Shown here: positions 26,963 through 33,769 of the stretch, in pieces
Layout of the letters: each line of letters begins with the position of its first letter
How positions within the stretch are numbered: position 1 is the first letter of the stretch
From: an uncultured Bacteroidales bacterium
Lineage (GTDB): Bacteria > Bacteroidota > Bacteroidia > Bacteroidales > Paludibacteraceae
Direction of reading: 5' to 3'
Assembly: GCA_946187555.1 (NCBI GenBank)
Contig: CAMHQP010000009.1
Coordinates: 1-46,780 of the forward strand
Length of the DNA: 46,780 nucleotides
The notes under the pieces: model-generated
Told to the model about the DNA's origin: nothing
Databases searched by the model: none
The model's input: the letters and a program-made list of their open reading frames with translations, nothing else
Translations under genes and position numbers: made by a program

Positions 26963-28048
26963 TTACTTAAATAGTTTGTCGAAATCTTCCTGGCTGACGG
27001 TCTTCGGCTCAATCTTAGCGATACCCTTGATCGCCTCATTGAGCTTATCCTCAACCACGCGCTCTACGATACCACGCAGCTGATCCTCGTTCTTCAGCAT
27101 CTCTTTCGCGTAGTTGCTCAGGTGCTCCTCCTCGATGTTCATCAGACCGTACTGCATGAACTGCATCTTCGCAATACGTTTCGCAAAACCCTCAACCTCT
27201 TCCGGCTTCACGTCGATATTGTACTCCTTCATCAACTGGTCTTTTGCCAGATGCCATTTGAGTTCCTCGATCATCTTCGGGAAGTCCTTATCGAGCTCTT
27301 CTTGCGTCATCTTCTCGTTCGTAGCGAGTACCCAACGTTTCAAGAAAGCCTCCGGGAAAGCAACTTTCTCCATCTTCTTCAGGATAGCAGCTTTGGCATC
27401 GATACCGAAGCGGTACTTACTCTCCTCTGCGAGACTACGCTCGATATCCTCTTTGATGCGGGCACGGAACTCTTTCTCGTCCTTCGGCGCGTTGTCACCA
27501 TACACTTTCGCGAACAACTCACCATCTACCTTGCAGGGCTTAACCTCGGCTTTGATACCTTTCTCTTCGTCCGCCGGGATGTACTCACCGAAACGGTTCG
27601 TGTAAGCCTCTACCTGCTTGTCGATCATCTCCTCCGTCGGCTCGATCGTGTACTCCGGCAACTTGTTCTTCGCGCTCAACTTAGCGTCGAACTCCGGTGC
27701 AACAGCGATGTCGAAAGCGAAGGTGAACGTGTCCTCATGATCGAGGTCGATATTTTTCGTCTCTGCATCGTTCGGCAGCGGCTCACCCAAGATCTGCAAC
27801 TTGTTCTCCTCAATGTGCTTGTTCAGGTTCTCACCAACGAGCTTGTTCAGCACGTCTGCCAAGATACCCTTTCCGTACATCTTCTTCACCAAACCCGCCG
27901 GTACCATACCCGGACGGAAACCAGGCATCTGCGCTTTCTGACGCACTTGCTTCAACTGTTTGGCTACTTCTTCCTGATAATCAGCGGGCTCAATGGTGAT
28001 CTTCACCACACCCATCAGGTCTTTCAATTCACTTTGTTCAATTTTCAT
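26963..28048 (-). CDS. tig: Trigger factor lacking the PPIase domain
   Basis: A 361-residue ribosome-associated chaperone; the usual length is about 430-450. The ribosome-binding domain has the signature GFRPGMVP (residues 43-50). The C-terminal arms are clear from VDGELFAKVYG (174 on) through FLKRWVLATNEKMTQEELD to QFMQYGLMN. The FKBP-type PPIase domain expected between EYIPADEE (about 161) and VDGELF is replaced by some 13 residues. The reading frame is intact, so it is a clean deletion. Chaperone function is expected; prolyl isomerase activity is not. Lies 62 bp after typA with no clear promoter of its own. Confidence 0.92.
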   Translation of the reverse strand: MKIEQSELKDLMGVVKITIEPADYQEEVAKQLKQVRQKAQMPGFRPGMVPAGLVKKMYGKGILADVLNKLVGENLNKHIEENKLQILGEPLPNDAETKNIDLDHEDTFTFAFDIAVAPEFDAKLSAKNKLPEYTIEPTEEMIDKQVEAYTNRFGEYIPADEEKGIKAEVKPCKVDGELFAKVYGDNAPKDEKEFRARIKEDIERSLAEESKYRFGIDAKAAILKKMEKVAFPEAFLKRWVLATNEKMTQEELDKDFPKMIEELKWHLAKDQLMKEYNIDVKPEEVEGFAKRIAKMQFMQYGLMNIEEEHLSNYAKEMLKNEDQLRGIVERVVEDKLNEAIKGIAKIEPKTVSQEDFDKLFK

Positions 28049-28110
28049 TTTTTATAGAGTTTTAATTTTTTTCCATTTTTTTTTAGCGAGCATATGTACT
28101 CTGAGGAGGC

Positions 28111-29925
28111 CTACACCCTACCTGCGCGTTTGCGCTCGAGTTCATCAAGAATGATCTTGCGGATACGCATTGCATGCGGCGTTACCTCCACATACTCATC
28201 CTCCTTGATATACTCCAGCGCCTCCTCCAGACTCATGCGTACGGGCGGCGGCAATACAGCCTTATCATCCGCACTCTTCGAACGCATGTTCGTCAACTTC
28301 TTGCTCTTCGTCACGTTGATAACGATATCGCCTTCCTTCGCATTCTCGCCCACTACCTGACCGGCATAAACCTCTTCCTGCGGGTCGATGAAGAACTTAC
28401 CGCGGTCTTGCAGCTTGTCCAGCGCATATGCATACGCCGTACCGGCTTCCATAGCGATCAAACTACCGTTATTACGCTTCACGATCTCGCCTTTCCACGG
28501 CTGGTACTCTAAGAAACGGTGCGCCATGATCGCCTCGCCCGCACTCACGTTCATCACGTAGGTACGCATACCCATGATTCCGCGGCTCGGGATAACGAAC
28601 TCTAAATGTACGCGGTCGTTGACCATCTCCATCTTCGTCATCTCACCCTTATGCGTGCTCACGAACTCAATGATCTTGCCGCTGCACTCTTCCGGCGTGT
28701 TCACCGTCAGGCTCTCCACCGGCTCGCATTTCTGTCCGTTGATCTCTTTGATGATCACCTGCGGTTGACCTACCTGCAGCTCGTAACCCTCGCGACGCAT
28801 AGTCTCAATCAGCACACTCAAGTGCAGCACACCGCGACCATACACACGCCAACTGCTCTCTTCGGCTCCTTTCTCGACCCGAAGGGCGAGATTTTTTTCC
28901 AGTTCTTTGTTCAAGCGGTCTTGGATATGACGACTCGTCACGTACTTTCCGTCTTGACCGAAGAAAGGACTGTCGTTGATGCAGAACGTCATACTCATCG
29001 TCGGCTCGTCGATCGCAATCGGCTTCAGCGGTTCCGGATTCTCTGCATCGCAGATCGTATCGCCGATCTCAAAACCGTCTATACCGATCAGCGCACAGAT
29101 GTCGCCGTTCTTTACCACATCGGTCTTCACATGACCCATGCCCGAGAACGTATGCAGCTCTTTGATCTTCGTCTTCACCATCGTGCCGTCTTTCTTGGCG
29201 AGCGTTACGGTCTGACCGTCTTTGAGCTCACCCCGGTGCACTCTACCAATCGCAATTCGGCCTACGTACGAGTTGTAGTCGAGCGAAGTGATCAGCATCT
29301 GAGGCGTACCCGGGTTCTCCTGCGGAGCAGGGATGTACTCGATGATGGCGTCCATCAAGTCCGTCAAGTCCGTCGTCGGCTTACGCCAGTCCGTACTCAT
29401 CCAGCCTTGCTTGGCACTACCGTACAACGTCTGGAAATCCAACTGATCATCCGTCGCGTTCAGGTTACACATCAGGTCGAACACCTCTTCCTGTACCTCG
29501 TCCGGACGGCAGTTCAGTTTATCTACTTTGTTGATCACCACGATCGGCTTCAGACCTATCTCCAGCGCTTTCTGCAGCACGAAGCGCGTCTGAGGCATCG
29601 CGCCCTCGAACGCATCTACCAGCAGCAACACACCGTCCGCCATGTTCAACACACGCTCTACTTCACCACCGAAATCCGCGTGACCCGGAGTATCAATGAT
29701 ATTGATCTTCGTGCCCTTGTAATCGATCGATACGTTCTTCGCCAGAATCGTTATACCACGCTCACGCTCCAGATCGTTGTTATCCAAGATCAACTCTTTC
29801 GGCTGATCGCTAAAATCCGAACGCTGCTGACTTACCACATGCGCCGTGTACAGCATCTTATCGACCAATGTCGTTTTGCCGTGATCCACATGCGCAATAA
29901 TTGCTATATTTCGTATATTTTGCAT
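28111..29925 (-). CDS. typA: Ribosome-associated GTPase TypA/BipA
   Basis: A 604-residue translational GTPase. The G domain has AHVDHGKTTL (G1), REGITIL... (effector region, here RERGITILAKN), DTPGHADFGGEVER (G3) and NKVDK (G4). The beta-barrel, EF-G-like domains III and V, and the C-terminal BipA domain (PPVRMSLEEALEYI) follow. The family assists 50S assembly and stress adaptation. Length and motifs are normal. Its promoter is at 29948-29979. Confidence 0.97.
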   Translation of the reverse strand: MQNIRNIAIIAHVDHGKTTLVDKMLYTAHVVSQQRSDFSDQPKELILDNNDLERERGITILAKNVSIDYKGTKINIIDTPGHADFGGEVERVLNMADGVLLLVDAFEGAMPQTRFVLQKALEIGLKPIVVINKVDKLNCRPDEVQEEVFDLMCNLNATDDQLDFQTLYGSAKQGWMSTDWRKPTTDLTDLMDAIIEYIPAPQENPGTPQMLITSLDYNSYVGRIAIGRVHRGELKDGQTVTLAKKDGTMVKTKIKELHTFSGMGHVKTDVVKNGDICALIGIDGFEIGDTICDAENPEPLKPIAIDEPTMSMTFCINDSPFFGQDGKYVTSRHIQDRLNKELEKNLALRVEKGAEESSWRVYGRGVLHLSVLIETMRREGYELQVGQPQVIIKEINGQKCEPVESLTVNTPEECSGKIIEFVSTHKGEMTKMEMVNDRVHLEFVIPSRGIMGMRTYVMNVSAGEAIMAHRFLEYQPWKGEIVKRNNGSLIAMEAGTAYAYALDKLQDRGKFFIDPQEEVYAGQVVGENAKEGDIVINVTKSKKLTNMRSKSADDKAVLPPPVRMSLEEALEYIKEDEYVEVTPHAMRIRKIILDELERKRAGRV

Positions 29926-29947
29926 ATTCCGATTTTTAAATCGGGCG

Positions 29948-29979
29948 CAAAATTACTACAAAAAAATGAAATATACAAG
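29948..29979 (-). promoter_or_regulatory. Promoter for typA
   Basis: Minus strand: -33 CTTG (29976-29979), 20-bp spacer, -7 TAATTTTG (29948-29955); ATG about 22 nt downstream of the -7 box. Confidence 0.7.
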
Positions 29980-30074
29980 GATTTAGCGGTAAAAATTAAA
30001 TTTATTTAAATTTTTAGCGGAAAATCGTTGTTGTTTGTACAGTCCGAAGTTACTACTTTTTTGTAAACTTGATT

Positions 30075-30118
30075 TGACAATTTATCAGTACGATTGTACA
30101 ATTACTGACAATTTGTCA
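30075..30118. promoter_or_regulatory. Twin 13-bp dyad, probable operator
   Basis: TGACAATTTGTCA (30106-30118) is a perfect palindrome around a central T. TGACAATTTATCA (30075-30087) differs at one position. Centres are 31 bp apart, close to three helical turns, with GTAC-GATT-GTAC (30088-30099) between them. The sites lie about 55-90 bp upstream of the -33 box of the 94-aa gene. Confidence 0.5.
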
Positions 30119-30165
30119 ACTCGACTACTCATTTTGTAGAAATTTAACACTTTTTGCCAAAAATA

Positions 30166-30197
30166 TTTGGTCGGTTCCAAAAAACGCTGTACTTTTG
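30166..30197 (+). promoter_or_regulatory. Promoter for the 94-aa exported protein
   Basis: -33 TTTG (30166-30169), 20-bp spacer, -7 TACTTTTG (30190-30197). Predicted start near 30204. Confidence 0.8.
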
Positions 30198-30201
30198 CAC
30201 C

Positions 30202-30275
30202 GTTTTTCGATGACGCCTGCTCTCAAGGTACGCGAAAACACGCGGGATGCCCACGCATTGGCGTGAACGAAAAAC
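30202..30275 (+). promoter_or_regulatory. Structured 5' leader of the 94-aa gene
   Basis: GTTTTTCG (30202-30209) pairs perfectly with CGAAAAAC (30268-30275). Inside are a hairpin CACGC-ATTG-GCGTG (30252-30265) and a weaker CGCG-AAAACA-CGCG (30231-30244). The full leader to the ATG is about 100 nt, far longer than others in this window. Confidence 0.5.
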
Positions 30276-30305
30276 AAGTATTAGTCTGTTAAAGAAAGGA
30301 TTGTT

Positions 30306-30590
30306 ATGAGAAAGATTCTAATCGCAATGACGACAGCGGTCGTCCTTTTAACAGGAGTAATCGTAGCGGATGCTGCAAAGTGTACTGACAATTTTACTGT
30401 TCGCTTCCGCGAGAATACTCTGGTGGTTTCCGCCGCGCAGATGGAGGAAGCAAGAATCTACTCGATGGAGGGCAAACTGCTCCTCAAAGAGCGTGGAAAT
30501 TTTGTAGAGTTCGAACTCGTGCCCGGCACGTATCGCCTCTACGCCAAAGTAGGAAACCAAATGGAAAGACGCCGTATCGAGTTACGGTAA
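30306..30590 (+). CDS. Small exported protein resembling a stand-alone T9SS-like C-terminal domain
   Basis: A 94-residue protein with a signal peptide (MRKILIAMTTAVVLLTGVIVADA) and a ~70-residue mature part. The mature sequence, with ARIYSMEGKLLLKE and PGTYRLYAKVGNQM and the ending RRIELR, has the strand pattern of type A T9SS C-terminal domains (xxVYDxxGKxVxx ... PGxYxVxV) but no cargo domain. An AAGGA stretch sits 6 nt upstream of the ATG. It is a single-gene unit with its own promoter, leader and terminator. Function unknown; the CTD likeness is by pattern only. Confidence 0.65.
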   Translation: MRKILIAMTTAVVLLTGVIVADAAKCTDNFTVRFRENTLVVSAAQMEEARIYSMEGKLLLKERGNFVEFELVPGTYRLYAKVGNQMERRRIELR

Positions 30591-30621
30591 AACCAATCAG
30601 TATTTAAGGTACAAATTTCGG

Positions 30622-30650
30622 AAAGCGTGCAGAAATGCGCGCTTTTTTTT
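30622..30650 (+). terminator. Intrinsic terminator of the 94-aa gene
   Basis: AAAGCGTGC (30622-30630) pairs with GCGCGCTTT (30637-30645), one G-U pair, loop AGAAAT, followed by T5 (30646-30650). Confidence 0.8.
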
Positions 30651-30651
30651 C

Positions 30652-30665
30652 CGTAACCCGTAACC
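30652..30665. repeat. CGTAACC heptamer, two units
   Basis: Two tandem CGTAACC units directly before the lptF/G stop codon (30667). The same heptamer forms the larger array on the other side of that gene. Confidence 0.8.
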
Positions 30666-30666
30666 C

Positions 30667-31740
30667 TTACTTACTTGCCTTGATATACAGCGGAATGGAG
30701 AGGCCGAGGAACACGAAATTCGGCAACCATGCCGCCATGAACGGCGACATCACGTTATTCACGCTAAACGTCGTGCTAACCGTCGAAAACAAGATATACA
30801 GCGCCGTCAGCACAATGCCGATACCTAAGTTCTTACCCATACCGCCCCGTACCTTCCGACTACTCATCGTCACGCCCAGCAACGTCATGATGAACGCTCC
30901 TAACGGACTCGCCCAACGCTTGTGGTACTCTACCTCAAACGCCTTCACATTGCCCGATCCACGCTGACGCTGACGCTCCATGTAATGACGCAACTCCGGC
31001 GTCGTCATCTGCTCCGCCTCTTCGATCGTGATGAACAGCTCATCCGGGATGATCGGCAATCGGATATCCTTCCGCTCACCACGCTCCATCTCCTCGCGCA
31101 TACCCGTGAACGTACGCTGCGTGTAGTCCTCCAGATGCCAGCAGTCCAGCGAATCGTAATAGATGCGCTCGGCCGTCGTGCGCTGCATCAGCGTCTTACC
31201 CTCGAACTGCTCCACCGACGCACGATAACCCATATTGTTATTCTTCCGGAACGACTCGATATACAGGATCGTCCCCGGCTCTACCTCCAGCTGCACGTTA
31301 CGAGCGTTCTCCGTCGTGAAATGACTCACGTACTTGTCCGTGAACGCTAACATATGCTGACTGCTCTTCGGAATCACCCAACCGCCTAACCACATGCTCA
31401 GCACAAACAGCACCGTCGCCGAGAACGCGTACGGAACCATCAATCGGTGGTAACTCACACCCGCCGCCAGCATCGCGATGATCTCTGAGTTTCCCGCTAA
31501 CTTGCTCGTGAAATAGATAACCGAGATGAAGATGAACAGCGAACTGAACATGTTCATGTAGTACGGAATGAAGGGTAGGTAGTACTCTACGATGATCTCC
31601 TTGAGCGGCACTTGGCTCTCAAAGAAATCATCCATCTTCTCCGTCAAGTCAAACACAATAGCGATTGACAAGATAAGCACGATCGAGAAAAAGAACGTAC
31701 CCAAGAATTTCTTTACTATGTACCAATCGAGTCTCTTCAT
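30667..31740 (-). CDS. LptF/LptG family lipopolysaccharide export permease
   Basis: A 357-residue YjgP/YjgQ-type permease. It has paired N-terminal TM segments (RLDWYIVKKFLGTFFFSIVLILSIAI; the FDLTEKMDDFF loop), a third and fourth pair around 60-125, a periplasmic beta-jellyroll domain at about 135-270, and C-terminal TMs with WASPLGAFIMTLLGVTMSSRK. The family extracts LPS from the inner membrane with LptB. F versus G cannot be decided. The start codon is 1 bp from a GTAACCC-type heptamer array that occupies its ribosome-binding region. Confidence 0.9.
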   Translation of the reverse strand: MKRLDWYIVKKFLGTFFFSIVLILSIAIVFDLTEKMDDFFESQVPLKEIIVEYYLPFIPYYMNMFSSLFIFISVIYFTSKLAGNSEIIAMLAAGVSYHRLMVPYAFSATVLFVLSMWLGGWVIPKSSQHMLAFTDKYVSHFTTENARNVQLEVEPGTILYIESFRKNNNMGYRASVEQFEGKTLMQRTTAERIYYDSLDCWHLEDYTQRTFTGMREEMERGERKDIRLPIIPDELFITIEEAEQMTTPELRHYMERQRQRGSGNVKAFEVEYHKRWASPLGAFIMTLLGVTMSSRKVRGGMGKNLGIGIVLTALYILFSTVSTTFSVNNVMSPFMAAWLPNFVFLGLSIPLYIKASK

Positions 31741-31741
31741 C

Positions 31742-31804
31742 TGTAACCCGTAACCCGTAACCTGTCACCCGTAACCCGTAACCCGTAACCCGTAACCTAT
31801 AACC
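31742..31804. repeat. Telomere-like heptamer array, nine units
   Basis: Nine 7-bp units, six CGTAACC and three variants (TGTAACC, TGTCACC, TATAACC). On the minus strand 31768-31791 contains four GGG runs separated by TTAC, which fits the G-quadruplex pattern. The array fills the gap between tgt and lptF/G and includes the tgt stop codon. Confidence 0.9.
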
Positions 31805-32930
31805 TCTTCATGAGATCCGGCATTACAGCGGCTTTCCAAGCGGAGTAATCCCCCGCAAGTATATGTTCCCTCGCTTTCCCCACCAGATCCAGATAGAACG
31901 CCAAGTTATGGATCGACAGTATCTCCAGTCCCAACATCTCTTGCGCGTGAATAAGATGTCTTGCGTATGCCCGCGTGTAGGCGTGATCCACATAACTCGT
32001 ACCCGCCGGATCCAACTCCGTGAAGTCATCTTCCCATTTCTTGTTTCGCAGGTTCATTACCCCGTTCCATGTGAAGATCATGCCGTTACGACCGTTACGC
32101 GTCGGCATCACGCAGTCGAACATATCCACCCCGCGCTCTATCGCCTCGAGTATATTCCACGGCGTACCCACACCCATCAGATAACGCGGCTTGTCTTCCG
32201 GCAATATGTCGTTGCATACCTCGATCATCTCGTACATCACCTCCGTCGGCTCGCCTACCGCCAAACCCCCTATCGCATATCCGTCCCGATCCAGATCACG
32301 CAGACGCTTGCACGCTTCCTGACGCAACTCCGGATACGTACAGCCCTGTACGATCGGGAACAGGTGTTGCTTATACCCGTACAGATCCTCTATCCCGTCA
32401 AAACGTGCAATACACCTGTCCAACCAGCGGTGCGTGCGTGACATCGAGCCCTCCGCGTAGCGCTTATCTGCTGTACCCGGACAACACTCGTCGAACGCCA
32501 TCATAATGTCCGCACCTATCTCCCGCTGGATATCCATCACGTTCTCCGGAGTGAACTGCAGCTTGCGACCGTCGATATGACTGCTGAACCGTACGCCCTC
32601 TTCGTTCATCTTCCGGATATCCGTCAGACTGAACACCTGAAACCCGCCGCTATCCGTCAGTATCGGTCGGTTCCATCCCTCGAAAGCATGCAGTCCCCCC
32701 GCACGACGCAGTATATCCGTACCCGGACGTAAGAACAGGTGATACGTATTGCCCAAGATGATCTGCGCCTTGATATCTTCCTCCAGCTCCTTGCGCTGCA
32801 CACCCTTCACCGTACCCACCGTCCCGACGGGCATGAAGATAGGCGTCTGTATATCTCCGTGGTCAGTGTGTATCACGCCCGCCCGCGCACCTACACCCTT
32901 CGCCTCACTATGTAATTCAAAGAATTTCAT
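31797..32930 (-). CDS. tgt: tRNA-guanine transglycosylase (queuine tRNA-ribosyltransferase)
   Basis: A 377-residue TIM-barrel enzyme that exchanges guanine-34 of certain tRNAs for a queuine precursor. Motifs: TPIFMPVGTVGTVKG, LTDSGGFQVFSL (catalytic Asp), GGLAVGEP (substrate pocket) and FDCVMPTRNGRNG (nucleophilic Asp). The zinc-site cysteines of the E. coli enzyme (CDCYTC) are absent; the segment reads LDPAGTSYVDHAYTRAYARHL, although the later His in SIHN remains. This may be a lineage trait. Stop codon falls within a heptamer array. Confidence 0.94.
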   Translation of the reverse strand: MKFFELHSEAKGVGARAGVIHTDHGDIQTPIFMPVGTVGTVKGVQRKELEEDIKAQIILGNTYHLFLRPGTDILRRAGGLHAFEGWNRPILTDSGGFQVFSLTDIRKMNEEGVRFSSHIDGRKLQFTPENVMDIQREIGADIMMAFDECCPGTADKRYAEGSMSRTHRWLDRCIARFDGIEDLYGYKQHLFPIVQGCTYPELRQEACKRLRDLDRDGYAIGGLAVGEPTEVMYEMIEVCNDILPEDKPRYLMGVGTPWNILEAIERGVDMFDCVMPTRNGRNGMIFTWNGVMNLRNKKWEDDFTELDPAGTSYVDHAYTRAYARHLIHAQEMLGLEILSIHNLAFYLDLVGKAREHILAGDYSAWKAAVMPDLMKRL

Positions 32931-32936
32931 CTCTTC

Positions 32937-32972
32937 CCTAATCCCTAATCGCTAATCGCTAATTCCCTAATC
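32937..32972. repeat. CTAATC heptamer array, about five units
   Basis: Units CCTAATC, CCTAATC, GCTAATC, GCTAATT and a final CCCTAATC. The array covers the tgt-panD gap and encodes the last residues and stop of PanD. Confidence 0.85.
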
Positions 32973-33306
32973 GATTATTTATAGGGAAAACGATGGCAGG
33001 CTTAAACGAACGTGCTTCCTCCGGCTCCATCATCGCATACGCCATGATAATCACCGTATCCCCTACCTTCACCAGATGCGCCGCCGCACCGTTCATGCAG
33101 ATGCAACCCGAACCCCGCTTTCCCGGGATCACGTACGTCTCCAGACGGGCACCGTTATTATTATCCACTACTTGTACGCGCTCGCCGGCGTATATGTTCG
33201 ACGCTTCCATCAGCGCCTCATCGATCGTGATCGAGCCGATATAATCCAAATTCGCCTCCGTCACTACCACACGATGAATCTTCGATTTCAGTATATTTAG
33301 TAACAT
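32959..33306 (-). CDS. panD: Aspartate 1-decarboxylase
   Basis: A 115-residue pyruvoyl enzyme that makes beta-alanine for pantothenate and coenzyme A. The self-cleavage site Gly-Ser is visible in DYIGSITID (Ser25 region), with [22 protein letters not shown] and DTVIIMAYA as conserved blocks. The start ATG 33304-33306 lies about 20 nt after the -7 box. The last five residues (NRLGN) are encoded by the heptamer repeat. The gene's 5' 89 bp overlap the end of the preceding membrane protein gene in another frame. Confidence 0.94.
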   Translation of the reverse strand: MLLNILKSKIHRVVVTEANLDYIGSITIDEALMEASNIYAGERVQVVDNNNGARLETYVIPGKRGSGCICMNGAAAHLVKVGDTVIIMAYAMMEPEEARSFKPAIVFPINNRLGN

Positions 33307-33739
33307 CTCTATAACTTTTGCGGCTGCAAAAGTACTGCTTTTTTTTGATATACGCAAATTTTTTCGCTTTTTTCTCCGCTTTCTTCCGCCGACTACCAAT
33401 GACAATCCCGAAGACGACTGCGCACAGCATCAGCGGCAGAACGGCTTCACCCAGCGGGAACTCGCTGGACTGATCTCCCGGATCACTGGGGGTGATAAAC
33501 CCTTTACGGACATGTCCTCTCTGACTATCGGTGCTCTCTTGCTCACCTGCTACAGGATGATACGCTGACGGCGCTGCAGTACCAAACGGCTCATACACCG
33601 TTCCTTTGTACATCGCCCCTCCTCGCATCAGCTGATGACTCTCTATCGCTTGGTTGATGGGGGCTGGTGTATGGATTTGAGCCGTACCAACGAGTACAAC
33701 TGCGCTCAGCATCACAATGATCATAACTATCTTTTTCAT
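33218..33739 (-). CDS. Small exported membrane protein of unknown function
   Basis: A 173-residue frame from ATG 33737-33739: a signal peptide ([21 protein letters not shown]), a low-complexity Pro/Gly/Ser region, one TM segment ([19 protein letters not shown]) and a basic stretch [18 protein letters not shown]. This is the layout of many small Bacteroidales proteins encoded beside T9SS cargo. The part after about residue 130 passes through the panD promoter and 89 bp of panD, so the true or ancestral end may have been near KKK. It follows the 1331-aa gene by 30 bp. An ATG six codons upstream is the alternative start. Confidence 0.6.
   Translation of the reverse strand: MKKIVMIIVMLSAVVLVGTAQIHTPAPINQAIESHQLMRGGAMYKGTVYEPFGTAAPSAYHPVAGEQESTDSQRGHVRKGFITPSDPGDQSSEFPLGEAVLPLMLCAVVFGIVIGSRRKKAEKKAKKFAYIKKKQYFCSRKSYRDVTKYTEIEDSSCGSDGGEFGLYRLDHDR
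33327..33358 (-). promoter_or_regulatory. Promoter for panD
   Basis: Minus strand: -33 TTTG (33355-33358), 20-bp spacer, -7 TACTTTTG (33327-33334). The -7 region is half of a palindrome with arms ACTTTTGC (33314-33321) and GCAAAAGT (33326-33333), like that at 1762-1783. Confidence 0.75.
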
Positions 33740-33769
33740 CTCTTTTGTCCCTTCCATAATAAAGATTCG

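Larger units (their letters stand above)
29980..30305. other. Long intergenic region between typA and the 94-aa gene
   Basis: The 380 bp between the typA and 94-aa gene starts form the longest gene-free stretch here. Besides the typA promoter it holds twin dyads (30075-30118), an imperfect CTAC/GTAG dyad (30125-30139), a complete + promoter (30166-30197) and a folded leader (30202-30275). No ORF of note was seen in it. Confidence 0.7.

Noticed and set aside
28606..30009. 467-codon + frame opposite typA
   Set aside because: Antisense shadow of typA; no recognisable domain or promoter.
31742..31804. Possible CRISPR array
   Set aside because: Units are 7 bp, contiguous and without spacers; no cas genes nearby.
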